Made by a program: the position numbers and the translations under genes. Shown here one piece after another: positions 8,378 to 16,838 of a stretch of DNA of 64,000 bases (positions are counted from its first letter, which is position 1; every line of letters starts with the position of its first letter). The notes under the pieces are model-generated. The model did not search any database. It had not been told where the DNA came from and saw only the letters and a list, made by a program, of their open reading frames with translations. The stretch comes from Streptomyces sp. NBC_00353 (GTDB taxonomy: Bacteria; Actinomycetota; Actinomycetes; Streptomycetales; Streptomycetaceae): assembly GCF_036108815.1 (NCBI RefSeq), contig NZ_CP107985.1, positions 7,313,501 to 7,377,500 of the forward strand, given 5' to 3'.

Positions 8378-9584
8378 GCCGGAATTGTCCACCCGGAGGG
8401 GCTGGTTCCGTGTCTGTCAGCAGCCCGGCGAGTTCGATGAGATCGGTGCCCGCGAGACGGGGCAGCGCGCATCCCGCGAGGGTGCGGCAGGCCTCGCGCC
8501 AGCCGTCCGGGACGGCGGCGATGCCGCCGAGCGCACCGGTCAGCGCGCCGGCCAGGGCAGGCGCCGAGTCCGCGACCCGCGACAGACAGGCCGCCGCGGG
8601 AATGGCCTGGGCGATCTCGCCACGGGCCGCGGTGGTCAGGGCCAGGGCGACCGGTACGGTCTCGGCCGCGGCGATCCCGTAGCTGTAGACGTGGTCGACG
8701 ATCTGGTGCTCCAGTACCGGTACGAGCGCGAAGGCGCCGGCTGCCTCGCCGACGAAGTCGCGGGCGATCCGGACGGCGTGAGCGGCGTTGCGGGCGATCT
8801 CGGTGCCCTCGGGGAGCTGGACGAGCGCGGCGTTCACCGCGGTGTCGACATCGGCCCCGCCCAGCGCCTCGGCGATCGCGGCGGCCATCGCACGGGCGCC
8901 GTGCACACCGTCGCCGTCCTGGGTGTACCGGGCATCGAACTCGGCGAGTTCGGCGGCGGCCCAGGGCCGGCCGGGGTGGACGACCGCCAGCACGGCAGCC
9001 CGTACACAGGCCGCGTCGTCGAAGTAGTGCGGGTTGTCGTGACCGGTGGCGGGCGGCCGCAGCCCGGCGGCGAGATTACCGAGCCCGGCCCGGACCGAGA
9101 TCCGGGCGCGCAGCGGGAGAACCGCCGACTCGACCTCGGGCGCCCGTGCGGCGGCCGCGGCCACCTCGGCGGCCAGCGCGTTCCACGCGACATCGATGGC
9201 GGCCCGCATCCGGCGGTCGGGGGAGAGCCCCTGCAGCGGGCCGGCCGCCGAAGCCAGTACGGTCCCGGCGGCGAACGCGGCCCACTCGGCGTCGTCGGAG
9301 GGACCGAGCCGCAGTGGCTCGGGCGGCTGGTTGAGTGCGATGGGCACCGGGAGAGTGGTGGTGGCGTTCTGCTCGGCGAAGGTGTCGAGCTCCCGGGTGA
9401 GCCGACGCGTCCATTCGGGCATCCGGGCCGCCCGGTGACGCGCCGCGGGCCACCCGGCGGCATCCCCCGAGGCCAGCCCGAGCAGGAGCCCCTCGATCCG
9501 GGCCCGGCGCCCCGGCAGGGGTCGGTTCAGGGGCGGGGTGGAACGGTTCTCCGGGTGGGGCTCGGTGTCCCGCGCGGTAGTCAT
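8331..9584 (-). CDS. Degenerate ADP-ribosylglycohydrolase-family paralogue 2
   Basis: About 417 residues from the ATG at 9584, which overlaps the upstream stop by four bases. It aligns by eye with the DraG fold: GLASGDAAGWPAA near residue 37, a middle SDDAEWAAFAAGTV, and a C-terminal RVADSAPALAGALTGALGG. The usual DDT has become DDA, and the C-terminal GRDADT-type motif has become RVADSA, losing metal ligands. The fold is kept but the bimetal centre is probably weakened or lost. It may be a non-catalytic partner or regulator of its neighbours rather than a pseudogene, because the frame is open, of full length and still embedded in the overlapping operon. Confidence 0.8.
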   Translation of the reverse strand: MTTARDTEPHPENRSTPPLNRPLPGRRARIEGLLLGLASGDAAGWPAARHRAARMPEWTRRLTRELDTFAEQNATTTLPVPIALNQPPEPLRLGPSDDAEWAAFAAGTVLASAAGPLQGLSPDRRMRAAIDVAWNALAAEVAAAAARAPEVESAVLPLRARISVRAGLGNLAAGLRPPATGHDNPHYFDDAACVRAAVLAVVHPGRPWAAAELAEFDARYTQDGDGVHGARAMAAAIAEALGGADVDTAVNAALVQLPEGTEIARNAAHAVRIARDFVGEAAGAFALVPVLEHQIVDHVYSYGIAAAETVPVALALTTAARGEIAQAIPAAACLSRVADSAPALAGALTGALGGIAAVPDGWREACRTLAGCALPRLAGTDLIELAGLLTDTEPAPPGGQFRHDADSEQTTHRARSR

Positions 9585-10873
9585 GACACCACCGCCGCGG
9601 GTCCGTCCGCGGCGGACGGACCCGACGGCCCGTCGACGTGGGCGGCGGCGTGCCGGGTTGTGGCGGGGCGGGTGCCGACGGAGGTGCCGCCGGCCCCGCC
9701 GGTCCCGTCGGCTGCGCCGGTCCCGTGGCCGTTGCCGGTCCCGCTGTCCCCGCGGTTCCCGCCGTTCTCCGCACCGTCCGGCTCGTCCGTCTCGTCCGGT
9801 GTGAGCAGCTCCGCGATGTCCAGGACGTGATGGCCCCGCATCGACGGCAGGCAGCTGCCTCGGACCGGGCCGATCGCCCGCCCCCAGTTCCGGGGGATCG
9901 CGGATACCCCGCCCAGCGCGCCGGCCAGTGCACCCGCCACCGCTGCCGTGGTGTCCGCGTCGCGGCCCATGTTGACCGCCGTGAGCACCGCCGTACGGAA
10001 GTCGCCGCGCGCCGCCGCGAACGCACCGAACGCCAGGCCCACCGCCTCCGGTGCCAGGTCCGTCCACGGGTAGCCGCCCACCACCACCGCGGAGCGCACC
10101 GCGCGTTCCCTCGTGAGGCGGTCGGGGTGCTTGTGCTGCGCGGCCGTCACAGCCCGCCGCAGCGAGCGCGCGGTCCAGGAGTCCATCGGTACGACGGACA
10201 GGGCGGCCGCGATGACGGACGTGACCCCCGCTCCCGCCATCGCGGCGGCCACCCCGGCCGCCACCGCCTGGCCGCCGTAGATGCCCTCACCGTCGTGGCT
10301 GACCTGCCCGTCGATCGCGACCAGGCGCGCGGCCTCCGCGGGCCGGCCTGCCGCGAAGACTCCGAACGGGGCCGCGCGCATCGCGAGCCCGTCGCTCCAG
10401 GCGTGCCGGTGCTGGGCGGAGATCGGGGCGGCGAGGCCCCGGCGCAGGTTCTCCAGGGTGCCGCGCTCGCTGAACCCGGCACCGCGGAACGGCCCCTCGT
10501 CCAGGTCGGCGATCCACAGATGCCAGGCCCGCTCGACGTGGGTGACGGTCAGCGCCGAGCCGTGCCGGGCGAGCAGCAGCCCGGAGAAGATCGCGTACTC
10601 CGTGTCGTCGGTACCGGCCGGGTCGTCGCTGACGAAGCCTTCGATCCGGCCCCAGCGACGGCGGATCTCGGACGGTCGCAGGTTCTCCGCGGGTGCGCCC
10701 AGCGCATCGCCCACGGCAAGGCCGAGGAGCGCACCCCTGGCCCGGTCGGCCCGGTCGGGGCGGCCGGCACCGTCGGTGACGCTCGCGTCGGCGCGGTGCG
10801 CGTCGTTCCGGGCTGCCTCCGCCGTGCCCCCGCCCGTGCGCGGTTCTGCCGGATTGCCTGCAATCAACTCCAT
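9581..10873 (-). CDS. ADP-ribosylglycohydrolase-family protein, paralogue 1
   Basis: First gene of the seven-gene minus-strand operon, about 430 residues from the ATG at 10873. The frame stays open to 11440, but the upstream part crosses a hairpin and reads as non-coding. Metal-site motifs are intact: GLAVGDALGAPAENL, GTDDTEYAIFSGLLLARHG and NMGRDADTTAAVAGALAGAL, followed by GVSAIPRNW. It should be an active DraG/ARH-type hydrolase. The last 70 residues or so are a low-complexity Gly/Asn/Asp/Ala-rich tail with no counterpart in the other three paralogues. It overlaps paralogue 2 by four bases (ATGA). Only a weak SD (AAGG) is seen. Confidence 0.85.
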   Translation of the reverse strand: MELIAGNPAEPRTGGGTAEAARNDAHRADASVTDGAGRPDRADRARGALLGLAVGDALGAPAENLRPSEIRRRWGRIEGFVSDDPAGTDDTEYAIFSGLLLARHGSALTVTHVERAWHLWIADLDEGPFRGAGFSERGTLENLRRGLAAPISAQHRHAWSDGLAMRAAPFGVFAAGRPAEAARLVAIDGQVSHDGEGIYGGQAVAAGVAAAMAGAGVTSVIAAALSVVPMDSWTARSLRRAVTAAQHKHPDRLTRERAVRSAVVVGGYPWTDLAPEAVGLAFGAFAAARGDFRTAVLTAVNMGRDADTTAAVAGALAGALGGVSAIPRNWGRAIGPVRGSCLPSMRGHHVLDIAELLTPDETDEPDGAENGGNRGDSGTGNGHGTGAADGTGGAGGTSVGTRPATTRHAAAHVDGPSGPSAADGPAAVVS

Positions 10874-11000
10874 CGCGTCGACCCTTCGCTCGTACCGAGC
10901 CAGTTCTCGTACCTGTCCGATCTGTGCCACGCGGAGCACCGACAGAGGCCGATAAACACAACAAAAGGGCCACTCGGATGACGGGATCCCCTTCGTAAGG

Positions 11001-11043
11001 CAGGCCGTACTTACCTGGTCAGAGGCCAGGTAAGTACGGCCTG
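11001..11043. promoter_or_regulatory. Perfect 18-bp inverted repeat in a divergent promoter region
   Basis: Positions 11001-11018 and 11026-11043 are exact reverse complements around a 7-base spacer. It lies between the divergent hydrolase operon (start 10873) and the VIT transporter gene (start 11136). It holds TTACCTGG and its mirror. It does not match the DmdR/IdeR iron-box consensus as I remember it. An operator serving one or both promoters, or a transcribed hairpin in one leader, would both fit; a terminator is less likely because no gene ends here. Confidence 0.7.
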
Positions 11044-11135
11044 GCTTGCTGGCGGGGGATCCTTTTCGTGCGTACTTTCGGTGGTGTTGAGCGGGGTGGG
11101 GCGAGCAGAACCCGCTGCTGGAGAAGGGGAGAGCT

Positions 11136-11870
11136 GTGTCCATCATCGAGACCGACGCCGTACTGCACGAGGCGCACCGCGACAACCACACCCACCGTGA
11201 TGTGAACGGCGGCTGGCTGCGTCCGGCGGTCTTCGGCGCGATGGACGGGCTGGTCTCGAACCTGGCGCTGATGACCGGCGTCGCGGGTGGCTCGGTCTCC
11301 CAGCAGACGCTTGTGATCACCGGCCTGGCAGGTCTGGCCGCCGGTGCGTTCTCCATGGCGGCCGGCGAATACACCTCCGTGGCCTCGCAGCGCGAGCTCG
11401 TCGAAGCCGAACTCGACGTCGAGCGGCGCGAGTTGCGCAAGCACCCGATGGACGAGATGGAAGAGCTCGCCGCGCTCTACGAGTCCCGCGGTGTCGACCC
11501 CGGGCTCGCCCGCGAGGTCGCCCGGCAGTTGTCCCGCGACCCCGATCAGGCCCTGGAGATACACGCCCGCGAGGAGCTCGGCATCGATCCGGGCGATCTG
11601 CCCTCGCCGCTCGTCGCCGCCGTCTCGTCGTTCGGCGCCTTCGCGATGGGCGCGCTGCTGCCCGTACTGCCGTATCTGCTCGGTGCGAGCGCGATGTGGC
11701 CCGCGGTGCTGCTCGCGCTGATCGGCCTCTTCGGCTGCGGGGCGGTGGTGGCGAGGGTGACGGCCCGCAGCTGGTGGTTCAGCGGGCTGCGGCAGCTGGT
11801 GCTCGGCGGGACGGCCGCCGCGATCACGTACGGCCTGGGCACCTTGTTCGGTGTGGCCGTCGGCGGCTGA
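11136..11870 (+). CDS. VIT1/CCC1-family metal transporter
   Basis: The 244-residue membrane protein belongs to the VIT family of Fe(II)/Mn(II) transporters. It has the family hallmark GWLRPAVFGAMDGLVSNLAL at the first membrane segment, GAFSMAAGEYTSVASQRELV at the end of the second, a Glu-rich cytoplasmic metal-binding stretch (about residues 86-155) and three further membrane segments. It is expected to move iron or manganese out of the cytosol for detoxification. The GTG at 11136 has a good SD (AAGGGGAG) seven bases upstream. The perfect inverted repeat at 11001-11043 lies upstream. A short hairpin at 11940-11961 follows the stop and may end transcription. Confidence 0.92.
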   Translation: MSIIETDAVLHEAHRDNHTHRDVNGGWLRPAVFGAMDGLVSNLALMTGVAGGSVSQQTLVITGLAGLAAGAFSMAAGEYTSVASQRELVEAELDVERRELRKHPMDEMEELAALYESRGVDPGLAREVARQLSRDPDQALEIHAREELGIDPGDLPSPLVAAVSSFGAFAMGALLPVLPYLLGASAMWPAVLLALIGLFGCGAVVARVTARSWWFSGLRQLVLGGTAAAITYGLGTLFGVAVGG

Positions 11871-11891
11871 TCGCGCCCGCGCCGCTCGCAC

Positions 11892-11918
11892 AATCCGCCT
11901 GCAGGCAATCTGCCTGCA
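11892..11918 (+). repeat. Two 12-bp direct repeats, 15-bp period
   Basis: AATCCGCCTGCA (11892-11903) and AATCTGCCTGCA (11907-11918) differ at one base, and AATCC begins again at 11918. They lie just after the VIT gene in the 400-bp region before gltB. The overlapping TGCAGGCA and TGCCTGCA also make a short dyad. Function unknown; a regulator site on one face of the helix is possible but a 15-bp period is unusual for that. Confidence 0.5.
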
Positions 11919-11939
11919 ATCCGTGTGACGTACGTCTTG

Positions 11940-11961
11940 GGTTCCGCCTCTGGGCGGAACC
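11940..11961 (+). terminator. Short hairpin downstream of the VIT gene
   Basis: GGTTCCGCC and GGCGGAACC form a perfect 9-bp stem with a TCTG loop about 70 bp past the VIT stop. It is the best terminator candidate between the VIT gene and gltB. No T-run. Confidence 0.5.
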
Positions 11962-12012
11962 ACCCCAACGGACGTAAAATGAGTCTCTATACAGTGCTGC
12001 ACATAAGTAGCC

Positions 12013-12039
12013 GTTACTCGGCGGTTTCGTTTCCTTTAC
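12013..12039 (-). promoter_or_regulatory. Candidate GlnR box upstream of gltB
   Basis: Read on the minus strand the sequence is GTAAA-n6-GAAAC-n6-GTAAC. The streptomycete GlnR pattern, from memory, is gTnAc-n6-GaAAc repeated with the same spacing. All three blocks and both 6-base spacers are exact except the last base of the first block. The centre is about 245 bp upstream of the gltB ATG. Glutamate synthase is a nitrogen-assimilation enzyme, so GlnR control would make sense. Orientation relative to gltB is opposite to that usually drawn. Confidence 0.5.
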
Positions 12040-12158
12040 CACTGGGCATGAGCCGTAGACACCGCAGGCAACGACGCCTGCTCTCTGTGGTCCCCCGGGC
12101 GCCGATCCTCCGACTGCGACCCGCTCCACCGCTCCATGCGGTGTCCGCATGTTGGAAC

Positions 12159-12186
12159 GGGCTATCCGCTTCTTGAGAAGCAGCCC
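12159..12186 (+). other. Bulged hairpin in the gltB leader
   Basis: GGGCT and AGCCC (12159-12163, 12182-12186) enclose GCTTCT-TG-AGAAGC, with a 4-base bulge on the left arm. It ends 84 bases before the gltB start and could be a leader RNA structure. No known riboswitch class was recognised. Confidence 0.35.
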
Positions 12187-12269
12187 ATCATGTAACCTGC
12201 ACGAAATTTCGCAGAGGGCCAACGTCGTCCCTCGGCACTGCATATGCCACGACGACGACGGGAGAGCCA

Positions 12270-15200
12270 ATGCGTTCCGACGCCTGGTCGCCCATGGACG
12301 GTCGCCCCGCCCAGCAGGGGATGTACGACCCCCGTAACGAGCACGACGCCTGTGGTGTCGGGTTCGTGGCCACTCTTACCGGTGTGGCCAGCCATGAGCT
12401 GGTCGAGCAGGCGCTGACCGTACTGCGCAACCTCGAGCACCGCGGCGCCACCGGATCCGAGCCCGACTCGGGCGACGGCGCCGGAATCCTGCTCCAGGTA
12501 CCGGACGCCTTCCTCCGCGCAGAGGTCCCCTTCGACCTCCCGGAGGCCGGTGGCTACGCCGTCGGAATCGCCTTCCTGCCCGCGGACGACTCCACCGAGG
12601 CCGTCCAGAAGCTCGAGAAGATCGCCGCCGAGGAGGGCCTGAAGGTCCTCGGCTGGCGCGAGGTCCCGGTCAGCCCCGACCTCCTCGGCAGCGGCGCCCG
12701 CGCCACCATGCCCGAGTTCCGCCAGCTCTTCGTCGCGGACGGCGAGAACGCCGGCATCGCGCTCGACCGCAAGGCCTTCGTGCTGCGCAAGCGCGCCGAG
12801 CGTGAGGCCGGGGTGTACTTCCCCTCGCTCTCCGCCCGCACGATCGTCTACAAGGGCATGCTCACCACCGGGCAGCTGGAGCCGTTCTTCCCGGACCTCT
12901 CCGACCGCCGTCTCGCCACCACGGTCGCGCTGGTCCACTCGCGCTTCTCCACGAACACGTTCCCGAGCTGGCCGCTCGCCCACCCGTACCGCTTCGTCGC
13001 GCACAACGGCGAGATCAACACGGTCAAGGGCAACCGCAACTGGATGAAGGCCCGCGAGTCCCAGCTCGCGTCGAGCCTCTTCGGTACGGAGCAGCTGGAC
13101 CGGATCTTCCCCGTCTGCACCCCGGACGCCTCCGACTCCGCCTCCTTCGACGAGGTCCTGGAACTGCTCCACCTCGGCGGCCGCTCGCTGCCGCACTCGG
13201 TGCTGATGATGGTTCCCGAGGCGTGGGAGAACCACGACTCGATGGACCCGGCCCGGCGCGCCTTCTACCAGTACCACTCCACGATGATGGAGCCCTGGGA
13301 CGGCCCGGCCTGCGTCACCTTCACCGACGGCACCCAGGTCGGCGCGGTCCTCGACCGCAACGGTCTGCGCCCCGGCCGTTACTGGGTCACCGACGACGGC
13401 CTCGTCGTCCTCTCCTCCGAGGTCGGTGTCCTGGACATCGCCCCCGCGAAGGTCGTCCGCAAGGGCCGCCTCCAGCCCGGCAAGATGTTCCTCGTCGACA
13501 CCGCCGAGGGACGCATCATCGAGGACGACGAGATCAAGGCGGGCCTCGCCGCCGAGCAGCCGTACCAGGAGTGGCTGGAGACCGGCGAGATCGAGCTGGA
13601 GGATCTCCCCGAGCGCGAGCACATCGTGCACACGCACGCCTCCGTCACCCGTCGCCAGCAGACCTTCGGCTACACCGAGGAAGAGCTCCGCGTCATCCTC
13701 GCGCCGATGGCGCGCACCGCCGGCGAGCCGCTCGGCTCCATGGGCACGGACTCGCCGATCGCGGCCCTGTCCGAGCGCCCCCGGCTGCTCTTCGACTACT
13801 TCACCCAGCTGTTCGCGCAGGTCACCAACCCGCCGCTGGACGCCATCCGCGAGGAGCTCGTCACCTCGCTGCGCTCCTCGCTCGGCCCCGCGGGCAACCT
13901 GCTGGAGCCGACCGCCGCGTCGTGCCGCAGCGTGACGCTGCCGTTCCCGGTGATCGACAACGACGAGCTGGCCAAGCTGATACACATCAATGCCGACGGC
14001 GACATGCCGGGCATGAAGGCCGCCACGCTCTCCGGTCTCTACCGGGTCAGCGGCAGCGGTGAGGCCCTGGCTGCCCGGATCGAGCAGATCTGTACCGAGG
14101 TCGACGCCGCCATAGAGGACGGTGCCCGCCTGATCGTCCTGTCCGACCGGCACTCCGACGCCGAGCACGCCCCGATCCCGTCGCTGCTGCTCACCTCGGC
14201 CGTCCACCACCACCTCATCCGTACCAAGCAGCGCACCCAGGTGGGTCTGCTGGTCGAGGCCGGGGACGTTCGCGAGGTCCACCACGTCGCGCTGCTGATC
14301 GGTTACGGCGCCGCCGCGGTCAACCCTTACCTGGCGATGGAGTCCGTCGAGGACCTGGTCCGGGCCGGCACGTTCATCGAGGGCATCGAGCCCGAGCAGG
14401 CCATCCGGAACCTGATCTACGCGCTCGGCAAGGGCGTCCTGAAGGTCATGTCCAAGATGGGCATCTCGACCGTCGCCTCCTACCGCGGCGCCCAGGTCTT
14501 CGAGGCCGTCGGCCTGGACGAGGCCTTCGTCGCGAAGTACTTCAACGGCACCGCGACCAAGATCGGCGGCGCCGGCCTCGACGTCGTCGCCAAGGAGGTC
14601 GCCGCCCGGCACGCCAAGGGCTACCCCGCCTCCGGCATCTCCGCCTCGCACCGCGCGCTGGAGATCGGTGGCGAGTACCAGTGGCGCCGCGAGGGCGAGC
14701 CGCACCTGTTCGACCCGGAGACGGTCTTCCGCCTCCAGCACGCCACCCGCAACCGCCGGTACGACATCTTCAAGAAGTACACGGACCGGGTGAACGAGCA
14801 GTCCGAGCGCCTGATGACGCTCCGCGGCCTGTTCGGCTTCAAGTCGGGCCGCGAGGCGATCCCGGTCGACGAGGTCGAGTCCGTCTCCGACATCGTCAAG
14901 CGGTTCTCCACCGGCGCCATGTCGTACGGCTCGATCTCCCGCGAGGCGCACGAGACCCTCGCCATCGCCATGAACCAGCTGGGCGGCAAGTCCAACACCG
15001 GTGAGGGCGGCGAGGACGCCGACCGGCTCTACGACCCGGCGCGCCGCTCGTCCATCAAGCAGGTCGCCTCCGGCCGCTTCGGTGTGACCAGCGAGTACCT
15101 GGTCAACGCGGACGACATCCAGATCAAGATGGCGCAGGGCGCCAAGCCCGGCGAGGGCGGCCAGCTGCCCGGCCACAAGGTCTACCCGTGGGTCGCCAGG

Positions 15201-16838
15201 ACCCGGCACTCCACCCCGGGTGTCGGTCTGATCTCCCCGCCGCCGCACCACGACATCTACTCCATCGAGGACCTGGCTCAGCTGATCCACGACCTCAAGA
15301 ACGCCAACCCCGCGGCCCGCATCCACGTGAAGCTGGTCTCCGAGGTCGGCGTCGGCACGGTCGCCGCGGGTGTCTCCAAGGCGCACGCGGACGTCGTCCT
15401 GATCTCCGGCCACGACGGCGGAACGGGCGCCTCGCCGCTCACCTCGCTGAAGCACGCGGGCGGCCCCTGGGAGCTCGGCCTCGCGGAGACCCAGCAGACC
15501 CTGCTGCTCAACGGCCTGCGCGACCGCATCGTCGTGCAGACCGACGGCCAGCTGAAGACCGGCCGCGACGTCGTCATCGCCGCGCTGCTGGGCGCCGAGG
15601 AGTTCGGTTTCGCGACCGCGCCGCTCGTCGTCTCCGGCTGCGTCATGATGCGCGTCTGCCACCTCGACACCTGCCCGGTCGGCATCGCCACCCAGAACCC
15701 GGTCCTACGCGACCGGTTCTCCGGCAAGGCCGAGTACGTCGTCAACTTCTTCGAGTTCATCGCCCAGGAAGTCCGCGAGATCCTCGCCGAGCTCGGCTTC
15801 CGTACGATCGAAGAGGCCGTCGGCCACGCCGAGCTGCTGGACACCGACCGTGCGGTCACGCACTGGAAGGCGCAGGGCCTCGACCTGGAGCCCCTGTTCT
15901 ACGTCCCGGAGCTGCCCGAGGGTGCGGTCCGCCACCAGCAGATCGAGCAGGACCACGGTCTCGCCAAGGCCCTCGACAACGAGCTGATCAAGCTCGCCGC
16001 CGACGCCCTGAACGCGGACAGCGCCGAGGACGCCCAGCCGGTCCGGGCCCAGATCGCGATCCGGAACATCAACCGGACCGTCGGCACCATGCTCGGCCAC
16101 GAGGTGACGAAGAAGTTCGGCGGTGCCGGTCTGCCGCAGGACACCATCGACATCACCTTCACCGGCTCCGCCGGCCAGTCGTTCGGCGCGTTCGTGCCGA
16201 GCGGTGTGACGCTGCGCCTGGAGGGCGACGCCAACGACTACGTCGGCAAGGGCCTCTCCGGCGGTCGCGTCATCGTCCGCCCGGACCGCGGCGCCGACCA
16301 CCTCGCCGAGTACTCCACCATCGCGGGCAACACCATCGCCTACGGCGCGACCGGCGGCGAGCTGTTCCTGCGCGGCCGCACCGGTGAGCGGTTCTGCGTC
16401 CGCAACTCCGGCGCGACCGTCGTCTCGGAAGGCGTGGGCGACCACGGCTGCGAGTACATGACCGGTGGTCACGCCGTCGTCCTCGGCGAGACCGGACGCA
16501 ACTTCGCCGCCGGTATGTCGGGCGGTGTCGCGTACGTCGTCGACCTGGACCGCGACAACGTCAACGTCGGCAACCTCGGTGCGATCGAGGAACTCTCCGA
16601 CACCGACAAGCAGTGGCTGCACGACGTCGTGCGCCGCCACCAGGAGGAGACGGGCTCCACCGTCGCCGAGAAGCTGCTTGCCGAGTGGGACAGCGCCGAC
16701 GGCGGTGTCTCCCGCTTCAGCAAGATCATCCCGTCCACCTACAAGGCAGTGCTCGCCGCCAAGGACGCCGCTGAGCTCGCCGGTCTCTCCGAGCAGGAGA
16801 CCACCGAGAAGATGATGGAGGCGGCGACCAATGGCTGA
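12270..16838 (+). CDS. gltB: Glutamate synthase (NADPH) large subunit
   Basis: The 1522-residue alpha subunit of glutamate synthase makes two glutamates from glutamine and 2-oxoglutarate. The N-terminal class II glutaminase domain begins at Cys28 in the motif HDACGVGFVATL, so a 27-residue propeptide must be removed to free the nucleophile. The central and FMN-binding synthase domains follow; the 3Fe-4S cysteines are in CVMMRVCHLDTCPVGIATQN (near residue 1130). The C-terminal GXGXG structural domain is present. Length is typical. SD GGGAG (12260-12264) supports the ATG at 12270. The stop overlaps gltD by eight bases, so the two subunits should be made together. The 400-bp leader holds a candidate GlnR box and hairpins. 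Confidence 0.98.
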   Translation: MRSDAWSPMDGRPAQQGMYDPRNEHDACGVGFVATLTGVASHELVEQALTVLRNLEHRGATGSEPDSGDGAGILLQVPDAFLRAEVPFDLPEAGGYAVGIAFLPADDSTEAVQKLEKIAAEEGLKVLGWREVPVSPDLLGSGARATMPEFRQLFVADGENAGIALDRKAFVLRKRAEREAGVYFPSLSARTIVYKGMLTTGQLEPFFPDLSDRRLATTVALVHSRFSTNTFPSWPLAHPYRFVAHNGEINTVKGNRNWMKARESQLASSLFGTEQLDRIFPVCTPDASDSASFDEVLELLHLGGRSLPHSVLMMVPEAWENHDSMDPARRAFYQYHSTMMEPWDGPACVTFTDGTQVGAVLDRNGLRPGRYWVTDDGLVVLSSEVGVLDIAPAKVVRKGRLQPGKMFLVDTAEGRIIEDDEIKAGLAAEQPYQEWLETGEIELEDLPEREHIVHTHASVTRRQQTFGYTEEELRVILAPMARTAGEPLGSMGTDSPIAALSERPRLLFDYFTQLFAQVTNPPLDAIREELVTSLRSSLGPAGNLLEPTAASCRSVTLPFPVIDNDELAKLIHINADGDMPGMKAATLSGLYRVSGSGEALAARIEQICTEVDAAIEDGARLIVLSDRHSDAEHAPIPSLLLTSAVHHHLIRTKQRTQVGLLVEAGDVREVHHVALLIGYGAAAVNPYLAMESVEDLVRAGTFIEGIEPEQAIRNLIYALGKGVLKVMSKMGISTVASYRGAQVFEAVGLDEAFVAKYFNGTATKIGGAGLDVVAKEVAARHAKGYPASGISASHRALEIGGEYQWRREGEPHLFDPETVFRLQHATRNRRYDIFKKYTDRVNEQSERLMTLRGLFGFKSGREAIPVDEVESVSDIVKRFSTGAMSYGSISREAHETLAIAMNQLGGKSNTGEGGEDADRLYDPARRSSIKQVASGRFGVTSEYLVNADDIQIKMAQGAKPGEGGQLPGHKVYPWVARTRHSTPGVGLISPPPHHDIYSIEDLAQLIHDLKNANPAARIHVKLVSEVGVGTVAAGVSKAHADVVLISGHDGGTGASPLTSLKHAGGPWELGLAETQQTLLLNGLRDRIVVQTDGQLKTGRDVVIAALLGAEEFGFATAPLVVSGCVMMRVCHLDTCPVGIATQNPVLRDRFSGKAEYVVNFFEFIAQEVREILAELGFRTIEEAVGHAELLDTDRAVTHWKAQGLDLEPLFYVPELPEGAVRHQQIEQDHGLAKALDNELIKLAADALNADSAEDAQPVRAQIAIRNINRTVGTMLGHEVTKKFGGAGLPQDTIDITFTGSAGQSFGAFVPSGVTLRLEGDANDYVGKGLSGGRVIVRPDRGADHLAEYSTIAGNTIAYGATGGELFLRGRTGERFCVRNSGATVVSEGVGDHGCEYMTGGHAVVLGETGRNFAAGMSGGVAYVVDLDRDNVNVGNLGAIEELSDTDKQWLHDVVRRHQEETGSTVAEKLLAEWDSADGGVSRFSKIIPSTYKAVLAAKDAAELAGLSEQETTEKMMEAATNG

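Noticed and set aside
11001..11043. Iron box (DmdR/IdeR site) for the VIT gene
   Set aside because: The dyad is perfect but its bases do not match the remembered TTAGGTTAGGCTAACCTAA-type consensus.
12136..12195. 20-codon open frame in the gltB leader, possible leader peptide
   Set aside because: No SD and no run of regulatory codons; too short to trust.
12162..15662. 1166-codon minus-strand open frame opposite gltB
   Set aside because: Antisense shadow of gltB with repetitive Leu/Val/Asp/Gly composition; no domain recognised.
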